Assembly: GCA_001311585.1 (NCBI GenBank)
Contig: BBBN01000043.1
Location: forward strand, 1 to 10,212
Origin: Thermus sp. JCM 17653
Lineage (GTDB): Bacteria; Deinococcota; Deinococci; Deinococcales; Thermaceae
DNA: 10,212 nucleotides
Direction: 5' to 3'
Position 1 is the first letter of the stretch. Each line of letters starts with the position of its first letter. The translations under genes were made by a program, and so were the position numbers. The notes under the pieces were generated by a model. The model had not been told where the DNA came from, made no database searches, and was given only the letters and a program-made list of their open reading frames with translations. Below, piece by piece: positions 1 to 8,005 of the stretch.

Positions 1-1652
1 CCCCCTTAGGAGGTCCACCCCCCGGGGGACGGAAAGCCGCGCCTCCTCCTTGGCGAAGTAGGCGAAGACTCCCGCCCCCCAAGCCTCCTCCGGAAGGCCA
101 GGACTCCCGGGGGGGCCTCAAGGGGCAGGAGCCCCCCGAGCCTCAGCACGGGGTGGGTCTTCTTGAGGCGCACCAGGCGGCGGAAGAAGCGAAGGAGGTC
201 CTGGTCCCAGAGGGCCTCGTCCCAGGGGAAGGGGGCGCGGCAGTAGGGGTCCCCCCGCCAGACCTCGTAGGGGTTCGGCTGGGAGAGTCCCACCTCGTCC
301 CCGTAGTAGACGGCGGGGCTTCCGGGGAAGGCGAAGAGGAGGGCGTAGGCGGTCTTGAAGCGCTCCTTGTCCCCCCTAAGGCGCCAGAGGGCCCGGGGGA
401 TGTCGTGGGAGGAGAGGAGGGTGTACATGCTGTGGCGGAGCTGGAGGGGAAGGGCGGCGTAGTGGTCCAAGAGGACCCCCCAGGCCTCCCCCGCCTCCAG
501 GGCCACGGGGTTCCCGTGGAGGTCCCTTCCCGAGAGCCACTCCATCACGGGATGGGCGAAGCCGGCGTAGTGCATGGCCCCGTCCAGGGTGTGGGCCCTC
601 AGCGTGGGGACGGTGTCGTAGGAGAGCTCCCCGAAGACCAGGGCGTCTTCCCGCTCCTCCTTGGCGGCCCGGGCTAGGGCCTAAGCCAGCGGGCGTTTTT
701 CCGGTTCGTCCCCCCTTCCCCGAGGGAGTGGGCCACGTCCAGGCGCCAGCCGTGGGCAAGGCGCATCCAGTAACGGATGGGGGCCTCCTTTCCGAAGACG
801 AAGCGCTCCTGGGTGAGGGGCGAGGCGTAGTCCAGCTTGGGCATGTGCTTCACGCCCCAAAAGCTGGCGTAGGCGCTCGGGATAGAAGGTGAACATGCCC
901 CTTTCGGGGGAGGCGGGGTCCAGGAGGGCCTTCCGGAACCAGGGGTGGGTCGCCCCCACGTGGTTGAAGACCCCGTCCAGGATGAGCCTCATCCCCCGGG
1001 CCTCGAGGGCCTCGTAGAGCGCCCTAAGCGCCTCCTCTCCGCCCAGGTGGGGGTCCACCCGGTGGTAGTCCTCGGTGTCGTAGCGGTGGCTGGAGGGGCT
1101 TTGAAAGATGGGGGTGAGGTAAAGGGCCTCCACGCCCAGGGCCTCGAGGTAGGGCAGGGCCTCGAGGACCCCCCAGAGGTCCCCCCCGTAGAACTCCCGG
1201 GCCCCGTCCTCCCCGGGGGGCTCGTGCCAAGCTTTTCTGCGGATGGGCCTTCCCCCGTAAAGCCAGGCCCCGTCCTTGGGGGCGAGCCCCGGGCGCCCCT
1301 GGCGGAAGCGGTCGGGGAAGATCTGGTAGAAGGCCGTCCCCAGGGCCCACTCCGGGGGGAGGGGCTTGGCGAGGAGGTGGAAGAAGCGGTCGTAGCGGGG
1401 AAGGGTCTTTCCCAGGCCGTGGCTTCCCAGGTAGCCTTGAGGGAGGCGGAAGCAGTAGCGGAAGGGGCTTGTGTGGACGGGGACCCGCGCCCTTAGGCCC
1501 TTTTCCCAGGGCTCCATGGGCTTTTTCTGCAACTCCCCGTCCCGCTCGTAAAGGAGTACCCCTTCCCGCGCCTCGGTCTCCAGGAAAAGCTCCACCTCCT
1601 CCCCGAGCTCGGGAAAGGGAGGGTCAACGTGTTCCAGGTCGTGGTGGTTCAT
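1..1652 (-). CDS. Neopullulanase / cyclomaltodextrinase (GH13), 3' end off the window
   Basis: Cytoplasmic alpha-glucan hydrolase of the GH13 neopullulanase subfamily, expected to cut cyclodextrins, maltodextrins or pullulan after import by the transporter encoded just upstream. There is no signal peptide. Residues about 1-95 form an N-terminal extra domain; the barrel starts at the hallmark FYQIFPDRF (about 108-116). Conserved GH13 regions are present: DGVFNH (226-231), MPKLD (about 271-275), GWRLD with the nucleophile Asp (about 306), GEL with the acid Glu (about 343), SSHD (about 418) and YYGDEVG. The ATG at 1652 overlaps the malG stop as ATGA, so translation is probably coupled. The frame is broken three times: near 872-875 (repair adds two bases or removes one), at 677-681 (one base missing) and in the run at 75-80 (one base missing). 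About 550 codons are visible and no stop is reached. The family is certain; the exact substrate is not. Confidence 0.88.
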
Positions 1653-2968
1653 TCTTTCACCGCCCCCGCGGTGTAGCCGGAGACGAAGTACTGCTGGAAC
1701 CCGTAGAAGAGGAAGAGGATGGGCAGGGAGCCCAAGACGCTCGCCGCGGCGAAGACGCCCCACTTGGTCTGGAACTGCCCCGTGGTGAAGCTCCTAAGCC
1801 CCACGCCCACGTTCCAGCTCTCCACCCCCGTGAGGACGAGGTTGGCCAGGACGAACTCCGAGTAGGTGCCCACGAACTGCAGGAGGAAGATGAAGACGAA
1901 CATGGGGGCGGAAAGGGGAAGGAGGATCCGGGTGAAGACCTGCCACCTTGTGGCCCCGTCCACCATGGCCGCCTCCTCGAGGCTCGGGCTGATGCTCTCC
2001 AGATAGCCCTTGTAGACCCAGGTGCCGAAGCTGATGATGCCCCCGGAGTAGGCCAGGACGAGCCCGGTGAAGGTGTTCAGGAGGTCCAGCCGGGAGAGGA
2101 GGTAGTAGATGGCCACCAGGGCCAAAAACCCCGGGAACATCTGCACGAAGATGAAGAAGAGGAGCATGGGGTAGCGCCCCGGGAGGTGGCGGAAGCGGGC
2201 GAAGGCGTACCCCGCCGTGGCGGTGAGCAAAACGGCGAGGAGGCCCGTGAGGCCGGAGATGAGGAAGGTGTTCCGCACCCAGAGGAGGAACTTGGTCTCC
2301 GTGCCCTGCCCGGTGAACTGTCTGGGCGAGAGGGAAAGGGCCAGGGCGAAGACGAGGAGGGCCAGGAGGAAAAGGAGCCTCCCCTGCCAGAGGTCCATCC
2401 ACGCCTCGGGGGCAAGAAGCCTGCGGAGAAGGCCGATGGTCCCCACCCCCAGGAGGGCGAGGCCCGCGAGGAGGGCGAGGGCCACCTGGTAAGGGTAGAG
2501 GACCACCCCCTCCACCAGCTTGGCGTAGTTCTCCAGGGAGGGGTTGGGCAGGTAGGGGATGACCTTGGCGTCCAGCAGGAGGAAGCCCGTGGCGGGCCTC
2601 TTGAAGCTAAAGAGGTTGTTGGTGGGGTCAAAGCTGGCCGCCACCACCTGGACCACCGGGTAGTAGACCAAAAGGATCAGGACCCAGAGGAAGAGGTGGG
2701 TCACCCCCTGGAGGAAAAGGGGCCAGGGGCTTCGCCGCCTCCCCTGGAGGCGGTTTGCGAGGGCGGTGTAGAGGAGGCTATAGAGGAGGACGAAAAGGAC
2801 CAAGGCCCCGAGGAAGGCCAAAGCGTAGGCCCAGCCATAGGGCACGAAGACGCTCCCGAAGGCCACCTGCTTGCGGTAGGAGCCCTCGTCAAAGAGGCGG
2901 TTCGCCGCGAACCAGTAGACCCCGTAGAGGGCGAGGCCCGTGAGGAGGAAGGCCAGGACCTTGCGCAT
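1649..2968 (-). CDS. malG: MalG-like ABC sugar permease, inner-membrane subunit
   Basis: Second membrane subunit of the maltodextrin-type importer; it pairs with MalF and carries a coupling loop that docks on the ATPase. The reading frame is intact (439 residues). The ABC permease EAA loop begins at residue 331 ([12 protein letters not shown]). Hydrophobic segments fall near residues 1-22, 46-70, 90-112, 160-182, 196-214, 233-256, 266-292, 299-316, 348-372 and 405-428. It is much longer than the usual roughly 280-300 residue MalG because of about 220 extra N-terminal residues with extra membrane segments. The ATG at 2968 directly follows the malF stop (2969-2971), and a strong Shine-Dalgarno, AGGGAGGTG at 2975-2983, lies within the last malF codons. 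Its stop overlaps the amylase start. The sugar carried is inferred from the amylase neighbour: maltodextrin, cyclodextrin, maltose or trehalose are all possible. Confidence 0.93.
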   Translation of the reverse strand: MRKVLAFLLTGLALYGVYWFAANRLFDEGSYRKQVAFGSVFVPYGWAYALAFLGALVLFVLLYSLLYTALANRLQGRRRSPWPLFLQGVTHLFLWVLILLVYYPVVQVVAASFDPTNNLFSFKRPATGFLLLDAKVIPYLPNPSLENYAKLVEGVVLYPYQVALALLAGLALLGVGTIGLLRRLLAPEAWMDLWQGRLLFLLALLVFALALSLSPRQFTGQGTETKFLLWVRNTFLISGLTGLLAVLLTATAGYAFARFRHLPGRYPMLLFFIFVQMFPGFLALVAIYYLLSRLDLLNTFTGLVLAYSGGIISFGTWVYKGYLESISPSLEEAAMVDGATRWQVFTRILLPLSAPMFVFIFLLQFVGTYSEFVLANLVLTGVESWNVGVGLRSFTTGQFQTKWGVFAAASVLGSLPILFLFYGFQQYFVSGYTAGAVKE

Positions 2969-4296
2969 CTACCGCACCTCCCTTAAAGCCCCCGTGACGC
3001 GGAAGTTCACCAGGCTGATAGCCACGGTGATGGCGAAAATGAGGAGGCTAATCGCCGCCCCCAGGCCGTAGGCCGACTGCCCCTCGGCGCTGAAGGCCGT
3101 CTTGTAGGCCCAGGAGATGAGGATGTCCGTGGCCTGGGCCGTGGCGAGCCTTCCCTCCTGGGCCGGGCCGCCCCCGGTGAGGAGGTAGATGAGGTAGAAG
3201 TTGTTGAAGTTGAAGGCGAAGGAGGAGAGGAGGATGGGCAGCATGGGCTTTTCCAAGAGGGGCAGGGTGATGCGGAGGAGGGCCTGCCAAGGGGTGGCCC
3301 CGTCCACCCGGGCCGCTCGTAAAGCTCCTCGGGGATGGTGGAAAGGGCCCCTAAGGTGGCCGTCATCATGTAGGGAAAGCCGAGCCACAGGTTGACCAGG
3401 AGGACGGCCACCTTGGCCCAGTCGGGGTCGTTGAGCCAGGGGATGGGGTAGAGGCCCAAGACCCCAAGAAGGCGGTTGACGGCCCCGAAGTTGTAGTTGA
3501 GGAGGGCTACCCAGACCTGGACGGTGATGACCCCGGGCAGGGCCCAGGAGACGATGAGGAGGGTGCGGTAGAGGTTGCGAAGCTTCAGGGCCCGGTTGTT
3601 GAGCACAAGCCCGAGGACGAGCCCCACGAGGCCGTTCAGGACCACCGTGGCCAAGGCGAAGACGAGGTTCCATAGGAAGACGGGAAGAAGGGCTTGGCTC
3701 GCCTGGGAGAGGATGAAGGCGAAGTTCCTAAGGCCCACGAAGCGGAAGGCGTTCACCTTGGCCACGAACTCCGCCCTGAAGGGCGGGACGCGGTCCAAAA
3801 GAAGGGTTTCTCCCTCGGCCTGGGCGATTCTCGCCCGCAGGCGGTGGCCCTCGGCGTACACCTCCACGGGCTCGCCCCGGCAGGGGTCGCAGCGCAGGGC
3901 CTCCGCCACCCCCGCCTCGAGGGAAAGCCTCGCCCCCTCCTGGGCCACCACCCGGGTCTCGGTGGAGCGGTCGGGGAAGCCGTTTCTCTGGCCTGAGTAG
4001 TCGGTGAAGGCCAGGTACACCGTGAGGCCCACGGGGTAGAGGGTGAAGACCAGAAGGAAGGAGAGGGCGGGAAGGAAGTAGTACCAGTCGCTAAGCCAGG
4101 GAAAGAGCCTGCCCACCCCCACCGCCCCGGGGACCAGGACCAGGAGGGCCACTCCCAGGATGGTCCAGCCGGGCGGGGCGAAGTGGACCTGGAGGAGGAA
4201 GTAGGCCAGAAGTCCCGCCCCCGTGGAGAGGAGGAGGAGGCCCAGGAGGAGGCCTAGGGCCAGGAGGAAGCCTTTGAGGCCGGGAGGGTGTCTCAT
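2969..4296 (-). CDS. malF: MalF-like ABC sugar permease, inner-membrane subunit (one frameshift)
   Basis: First membrane subunit of the sugar importer, about 442 residues after repair. Hydrophobic segments lie near residues 9-36, 44-62, 72-98, 203-232, 244-266 and 294-316, with more after the break. A hydrophilic insert of about 85 residues (101-185) after the third segment corresponds to the extracytoplasmic loop of MalF proteins; it contains CDPC (136-139). The FVGLRNF element (187-193) precedes the core. The EAA loop starts near residue 323, and the frame breaks inside it: one G is missing between 3315 and 3316, and restoring it gives EELYEAARVDGAT and an open frame to the TAG at 2969-2971. 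The ATG at 4296 has an in-frame stop one codon upstream and no Shine-Dalgarno in the usual place. The gene lies 59 bases after malE, behind a strong hairpin, and abuts malG. Confidence 0.9.
2975..2983 (-). promoter_or_regulatory. malG ribosome binding site inside malF
   Basis: On the minus strand AGGGAGGTG sits six bases upstream of the malG ATG at 2968 and lies entirely within the last codons of malF. It fixes the malG start and implies that malG initiation depends on ribosomes finishing malF. Confidence 0.8.
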
Positions 4297-4308
4297 GGTC
4301 TAAAGATA

Positions 4309-4344
4309 CGCCCCCCACAGGGGCCGCGTGTCCCGTGGGGGGCG
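4309..4344 (-). repeat. Perfect 10-bp inverted repeat (hairpin) between malE and malF
   Basis: The arms CGCCCCCCAC (4309-4318) and GTGGGGGGCG (4335-4344) are exact reverse complements, separated by 16 bases that can add a further three GC pairs. In the transcript this is a very stable hairpin 12 bases before the malF ATG and 11 bases after the malE stop. It is followed only by a short UCUUU stretch, so it is at best a weak or partial intrinsic terminator. A role in limiting malF/malG relative to malE, or in protecting the 3' end of malE mRNA, is inferred; a similar job is known for the intercistronic malE-malF repeats of E. coli. Confidence 0.72.
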
Positions 4345-4355
4345 GGCATGGGGGT

Positions 4356-5547
4356 CTACTTGCCGATGGCCTTCTTGATCTCGGCCACCATGTCTTCCAC
4401 GATCTTCCTCACGTTAGAGTCGGGCTTTTGGATGGCCAGGGAGATGGCGTTCCCCCAGGGGCCCCAGACCTTGCCCATCTCGGGGATGTTGGGCATGGGG
4501 GTGCCCAGGGGGAAGACCCGGGAGAAGCCCGCCACCACCGGGTCCTTCTCCAGCTGCTTCACCGCGCTCTTGGAGACGGGGATGCGGCCGCCCGCCTGGT
4601 TGAAGGAGACCAGGTTCCGCCCGCTCACCAGGGTCTTGGCGAAGTTCACCGCCTGGGTCTTGTTCTTGGAGTAGGCGTTCACCACCACCCCCTGCACCCC
4701 CAGGAAGGGCCCCCAAGGCCCCTTGGCCCCGGGCGGGGTGGGGAAGGGGGCGATGCCGAAGTCAATCTTGGCCTTCTTGTAGTCGCCAAGCGCCCAGGGG
4801 CCGTTGATGATCATGGCCAAGGCCCCGTCCTTAAAGGCCCCGTCCGCCACCCCGTAGTCCACCCCCTCGGGCACCAGGTTGTGCTTGAAGCGGAGGTCCT
4901 TGATGAACTGGAGGGCCTTCTCCCCCACCTCGCCCCCGATGAGGAGCTTGGCGGGGTCCAGGTTGCCCTTGGCGTCCTTGCCGAAGACGTTCTCGGCGCC
5001 ATAGGCCTTGAAGAAGCCGAAGTTGAAGTAGGGGTCGCCGATGTTGTAGAGGAAGCCAAAGGTGGCGCCCGTGGTGAGCCTTTGCGCCAAGGCGAGGAAC
5101 TCCTCCCAGTCTTGGGAGGCTCCTTGACGTACTTCTTGTTGTAGATGAGGCCACGCTCTCGGCGAAGGCGGGAAGGCCCATGAGCTTGCCCCCGAAGGTG
5201 AAGGCCTCCACCGCCACGCCCTGAAGGTCCACGAGGTAGCTCTGGGTCACGTACTTGCCCATGGGCTCGAGGACCCCGGCCTGGGCCATCTCCCCGAGCC
5301 AGTCGTGGGGGATGGAGACCACGAGGTCCGCCGCCTGCCCCTGGGGGGCCCCAGGATGAACTTCTGCTTGATGTCCCCGAAGGGGACCTCCACCACCTCC
5401 ACCTGGGTCCCCGAGGTTTTGGTGAAGGCCTGGGCCTGAGCCTTGAGCCACTCCAGCTCGGGGCCGCCGAAGTGGGTCCAGACGGTGATCTTCCCCTGGG
5501 CGAGGGCCAGGGAGAGGCCAAGGAAAAGGGCCAGCGCTTTTTTTCAT
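4356..5547 (-). CDS. malE: MalE-like extracellular sugar-binding protein (four frameshifts)
   Basis: Solute-binding protein of the importer, delivering an oligosaccharide to MalFG. About 398 residues after repair. The N-terminus is a Sec signal peptide (MKK or MKKK followed by ALALFLGLSLALA), then mature sequence from about QGKITVWTHF; there is no lipobox Cys, so it is probably free in the periplasm. Family features include WLGEMAQAGVLEPM, FGGKLMGLPAF, ALIYNKKYV, GALAMIINGPWAL and GGRIPVSK. The ATG at 5547 follows GGAGGTGG (5551-5558). The frame breaks at four places: the T7 run 5538-5544 (two bases lost or one gained), 5349-5352 (restoring FILGAPQGQAADLVV), about 5150 (restoring SVALIYNKK) and about 5109 (restoring KTWEEFLALAQRL). 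After position 5090 it is open to the TAG at 4356-4358. The ligand is not readable from sequence; maltodextrin, cyclodextrin, maltose or trehalose are likely. Confidence 0.9.
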
Positions 5548-5550
5548 ATC

Positions 5551-5558
5551 CCACCTCC
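5551..5558 (-). promoter_or_regulatory. malE ribosome binding site
   Basis: GGAGGTGG on the minus strand ends three bases before the ATG at 5547. It is the strongest ribosome site in the mal operon, in keeping with the high expression expected of a binding protein, and it fixes the malE start even though the frame breaks within the first codons. Confidence 0.75.
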
Positions 5559-5569
5559 AGGCGCGTGGT

Positions 5570-5581
5570 AGCGTTTCCGCT
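5570..5581 (-). promoter_or_regulatory. Dyad AGCG-n4-CGCT in the malE leader: operator or small hairpin
   Basis: On the minus strand AGCG and CGCT flank GAAA. In RNA this is a 4-bp stem closed by a GNRA tetraloop; in DNA it is a 12-bp imperfect dyad between the likely transcription start and the ribosome site, where a LacI-family sugar repressor could bind. The sequence cannot decide between these, and no regulator gene is in the window. Confidence 0.3.
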
Positions 5582-5594
5582 TAGGTTTTTCAGC

Positions 5595-5607
5595 GCGCCC
5601 TCGGCGC
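5595..5607 (-). promoter_or_regulatory. GCGCC-GAG-GGCGC dyad at the malE transcription start
   Basis: A 5-bp perfect inverted repeat with a three-base spacer lies just downstream of the -10 box and spans the predicted transcription start. It could be an operator half-site pair or a 5'-end hairpin. In DNA this GC-rich a short dyad may also be chance. Confidence 0.25.
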
Positions 5608-5609
5608 CA

Positions 5610-5636
5610 AGTATACCATCCGATGCCGAAGCGCAA
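5610..5636 (-). promoter_or_regulatory. mal operon promoter with extended -10
   Basis: On the minus strand TATACT (5610-5615) is preceded by TGG, giving TGGTATACT, an extended -10 element. A -35-like TTGCGC lies at 5631-5636 with a 15-base spacer, short but acceptable for an extended -10 promoter. The predicted start is near 5603, giving a leader of about 55 bases before malE. The -35 box begins only about nine bases after the stop of the upstream gene at 5645, and no terminator separates them, so readthrough from the housekeeping group is possible. Confidence 0.6.
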
Positions 5637-5644
5637 CCCCCTAC

Positions 5645-6674
5645 CTAAAGGAGGGCCCGCACCACCTCAAAGGCGATGAGGGCCAGGATCCCCACCTCCA
5701 CCGCCTGGCTTCTAAGGTGGACCACCTCCTCGGTCACCATCTCGTAGGTGGCCTCGAGGGCCCTAAGCTTCTCCTCCACGCTCCTTTCCAGCTCGTGGGC
5801 CCCGTAGAGCTCCAGGGCGGCCCGGTAGATCTTGGCGTAGAAGAGGTCCTCGGTGATGCGCAAGGCGCCCTCCATCCGGGCCTTCACGTCGGCGATCTCC
5901 GCGTGCCGGGCCATGAGGCGGCGGCGGAGGCGCTGAAGCCTCCCGTAGCCCCAAAACCCCCGCTCCCTTAGGACCTGAGGCACCAGCTCCAGCTCCTCCG
6001 TGAGCACCCGGTCGTAGTAGGAGAGCTCCAAAAGCTGGGCGTGGACGAACTCCACCAGGTCGGCCACGTCCCAGATCCCCTCGGAGTCCAGGATGAGGAC
6101 CCGGTCAAAGCCCAAGAGGGCCAGGTCTTCGGTGGAGTAGCTGTAGCGGTAGCGGTCCATCTCCCGCCGCACCTCGGGGGCGAACTCCTCCTTGGCCCCA
6201 TCCAGAGGGGGGTGAGGTCCACCGAGGGGCGGAAGGCCTGCTCCCCTTCCAGCCCCAGGGCGTGGTAGACCACGAACTCCTCGGAGAGGCGCTTCTCCTC
6301 GGGGCGGAGGAGGGCTCCCTGGAGGTAGGGCTCGAGGGCGGCGAGCTCGGCCAAGAAGAACCCCTCCCAGAAGGGAAGCTCGGGCAGGGAGAGGGCCTTT
6401 TCTAAAAAGGCTCCCAGGGAAGCCTCTCCCCCAGGTGGACCCGGAAGGAGAGGGAGGCCACCCCGAACTCGTAAAGCCTGGCGGTGAGGAGGCCCGAGAC
6501 CCCCTCCACGCTCCGCACCCCCAGCTCCACCTGGGCCGGGGGGTTCTGGAAGCGCACCGCGCCCAGCCTCGGCCGGGAGAGGCGGAGGCGGGGGGTGGCC
6601 AGGCGGCTTAGGGCGATCTCGTCCGCCAGGTCGTAGAGGCGGTAGAGGGCGATGTGGGGCGAGATGAGGTTCAT
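5645..6674 (-). CDS. Conserved protein of unknown function with C-terminal membrane segment; possibly RMD1/YagE (DUF155)-like (two frameshifts)
   Basis: About 343 residues after repair; I do not recognise it with certainty. The N-terminal third ([20 protein letters not shown]) is beta-rich and Arg-rich; the middle includes [15 protein letters not shown] followed by an acidic helical stretch; the last 60 residues are a likely coiled coil ([17 protein letters not shown]) followed by a hydrophobic tail ([16 protein letters not shown]) reaching the stop. A helical domain ending in a single C-terminal membrane helix of the form LIALEVV resembles RMD1/YagE proteins, but this rests on architecture only. 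The ATG at 6674 overlaps the rdgB stop as ATGA, with no good ribosome site of its own, so it is probably translationally coupled. One base is missing between 6398 and 6424 and one in the run 6196-6199 (restoring [13 protein letters not shown]). It is the last gene before the mal operon promoter. Confidence 0.82.
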
Positions 6675-7281
6675 TCCAGCTTGGAGATCTCCCGAGGAGG
6701 AGGTCCGTGTTTGTAGGCCTCCAGGAGGGCCTGGAGAGCTCTACCCCGGTGGGAGTGGCGGGCCTTTTCCTCCGGGGTCATCTGGGCGAAGGTCTTGCCC
6801 GCCTCGGGGACGAAGAAGAGGGGGTCGTAGCCGAAGCCCCTTCCCCCCGCGGGGCCTCGAGGATCACCCCTTCCACGCTCCCCTCGTAGGCCTCGGCGTG
6901 CCCGTCGGGGTAGGCCAGGACCAAAACGGCCACGAAGCGGGCCCTCCGCTCTTCCCCTTGGAGGTGGCGCATCCTCTCTAGGAGATAGACGTTCCTTTCC
7001 CGGTCCGTCTCCCTCCCCCCGTAGCGGGCGGAGTAGACCCCGGGCTCCCCGCCCAGGGCGGGCACCACCAGGCCCGAGTCGTCGGCGAGGGCGGGAAGCC
7101 CCGTGGCCTTGGCCACGTAGGCCGCCTTGAGGAGGGCGTTTTCCAGGAAGGTGGTCCCCTCCTCCTTGGGCATGCGCAAGGGGAAGTCCGCCAGGGAGAG
7201 GAGGGTCCAGCCCAGGGGCTTTAGGCCCTCCTTGAGCTCCCGCACCTTCCCGGGGTTGGAGGTGGCCAGGACGAGGCGCAT
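6671..7281 (-). CDS. rdgB: dITP/XTP pyrophosphatase, RdgB/HAM1 family (one frameshift)
   Basis: Cytoplasmic Mg-dependent enzyme that hydrolyses non-canonical purine triphosphates (ITP, dITP, XTP) to monophosphate and pyrophosphate, keeping them out of DNA and RNA. About 203 residues, the usual family length. Motifs in order: [12 protein letters not shown] (5-16, nucleotide and phosphate binding), [11 protein letters not shown] (43-53, metal Glu), LADDSGL (66-71, catalytic Asp), GVYSARYGG (81-89), then after repair GGFGYDPLF and finally SHRGRAL, the base-recognition motif. One base is missing in the C4 run at 6837-6840; restoring it joins the two halves and leads to the TGA at 6671-6673, which overlaps the next gene. 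The start follows the LOG stop by five bases, and GGAGG directly abuts the ATG, an unusually short spacing. Confidence 0.93.
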
Positions 7282-7286
7282 CCTCC

Positions 7287-7931
7287 CTAGGATACCGCCT
7301 TTAAGGCCGCCACCACCTCCTCGGGGGTGTCCAAGGGGGTGAGGAGGTGGAGGTCCTGGGGGTCTATGGCTCCCTGGTCCTTCAGGAAGGCCATCCAGGA
7401 GAGAAGCCCTTCCCAGTAGCCCCGGTCCAGGGCGAAGACGGGGAAGGGGTGGACCTTCTCCGTCTGGATGAGGACCAGCACCTCGGAGAGCTCGTCCAGG
7501 GTGCCCAAGCCCCCGGGCAGGAAGACGAAGCCCACGGCGTAGCGCACGAAGAGGACCTTGCGCACGAAGAAGTAGCGCAAGGAGAGGGCGTGGGTCTGGT
7601 AGGGGTTGGGCTTTTGCTCGTGGGGAAGCTCTATATTGAGGCCCACGCTCACCCCGCCCGCCTCGTAAGCCCCCCGGTTCACCGCCTCCATGACCCCGGG
7701 GCCGCCCCCCGTCACCACCCCGAAGCCCGCCTGGGCCAGGGCCTTCCCCAGGCGGTAGCCCAGGGCGTAGGCCGGGTGGTCCTCGGAAAAGCGGGCCGAG
7801 CCGAAGACCGAGACCAGGGGCACCTCCACCTCCGAGAGGGCCTCAAAGCCCTCCACGAACTCCGCCAGGATGCGGAAAAGCCGCCAACTGTCCTCGTGGT
7901 GAAGCTGGTCTATGAGGGGCTTCTTGGGCAT
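7287..7931 (-). CDS. LOG-family protein (TIGR00730), probable nucleoside 5'-monophosphate phosphoribohydrolase
   Basis: Intact 214-residue Rossmann-fold protein of the family once mislabelled lysine decarboxylase. LOG members split a nucleoside 5'-monophosphate (cytokinin ribotides or AMP) into base and ribose 5-phosphate. Visible signatures are FGSAR (43-47), [17 protein letters not shown] (72-88) and PGGLGTLDE (139-147), which together form the active site with its catalytic Arg/Glu; Thermus homologues with this fold have been solved as conserved hypothetical proteins. There is no membrane segment, so it is cytoplasmic. It lies 74 bases after murI and five bases before rdgB. Pairing with rdgB suggests a nucleotide-salvage or clean-up role rather than hormone synthesis; this is inference. 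Related family members include the bacterial PpnN nucleosidases, which are larger. Confidence 0.92.
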   Translation of the reverse strand: MPKKPLIDQLHHEDSWRLFRILAEFVEGFEALSEVEVPLVSVFGSARFSEDHPAYALGYRLGKALAQAGFGVVTGGGPGVMEAVNRGAYEAGGVSVGLNIELPHEQKPNPYQTHALSLRYFFVRKVLFVRYAVGFVFLPGGLGTLDELSEVLVLIQTEKVHPFPVFALDRGYWEGLLSWMAFLKDQGAIDPQDLHLLTPLDTPEEVVAALKAVS

Positions 7932-7964
7932 GGCCCTAGCTTAGCCCAGGGAGGGAAACCCCCT

Positions 7965-7989
7965 CTCGGGGCCTTCACGCCGGCCCGAG
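7965..7989 (-). terminator. Possible weak terminator or attenuator between murI and the LOG gene
   Basis: On the minus strand CTCGGGCC and GGCCCCGAG pair as an 8-bp stem with one bulged base and an 8-base loop. It lies 17 bases after the murI stop and is followed by AGGGGGTTT, so the U-tract is poor. It may reduce rather than stop transcription into the LOG-rdgB genes. No convincing separate promoter is seen in the remaining bases of this 74-base gap. Confidence 0.35.
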
Positions 7990-8005
7990 CCAGCATGGGG
8001 TGGTA

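Noticed and set aside
1469..2986. A 505-codon open frame on the plus strand opposite malG
   Set aside because: Its protein is low-complexity Glu, Gly, Pro and His with no domain, and it mirrors malG codons whose third positions are nearly all G or C. malG on the other strand has full family motifs.
4335..5144. A 269-codon plus-strand frame opposite malE
   Set aside because: Low-complexity Gly/Val/His-rich shadow of a clear binding-protein gene.
7961..7972. CCCC-GAGA-GGGG tetraloop hairpin before the LOG gene
   Set aside because: Only four pairs, with a competing longer stem (7965-7989) using the same bases.
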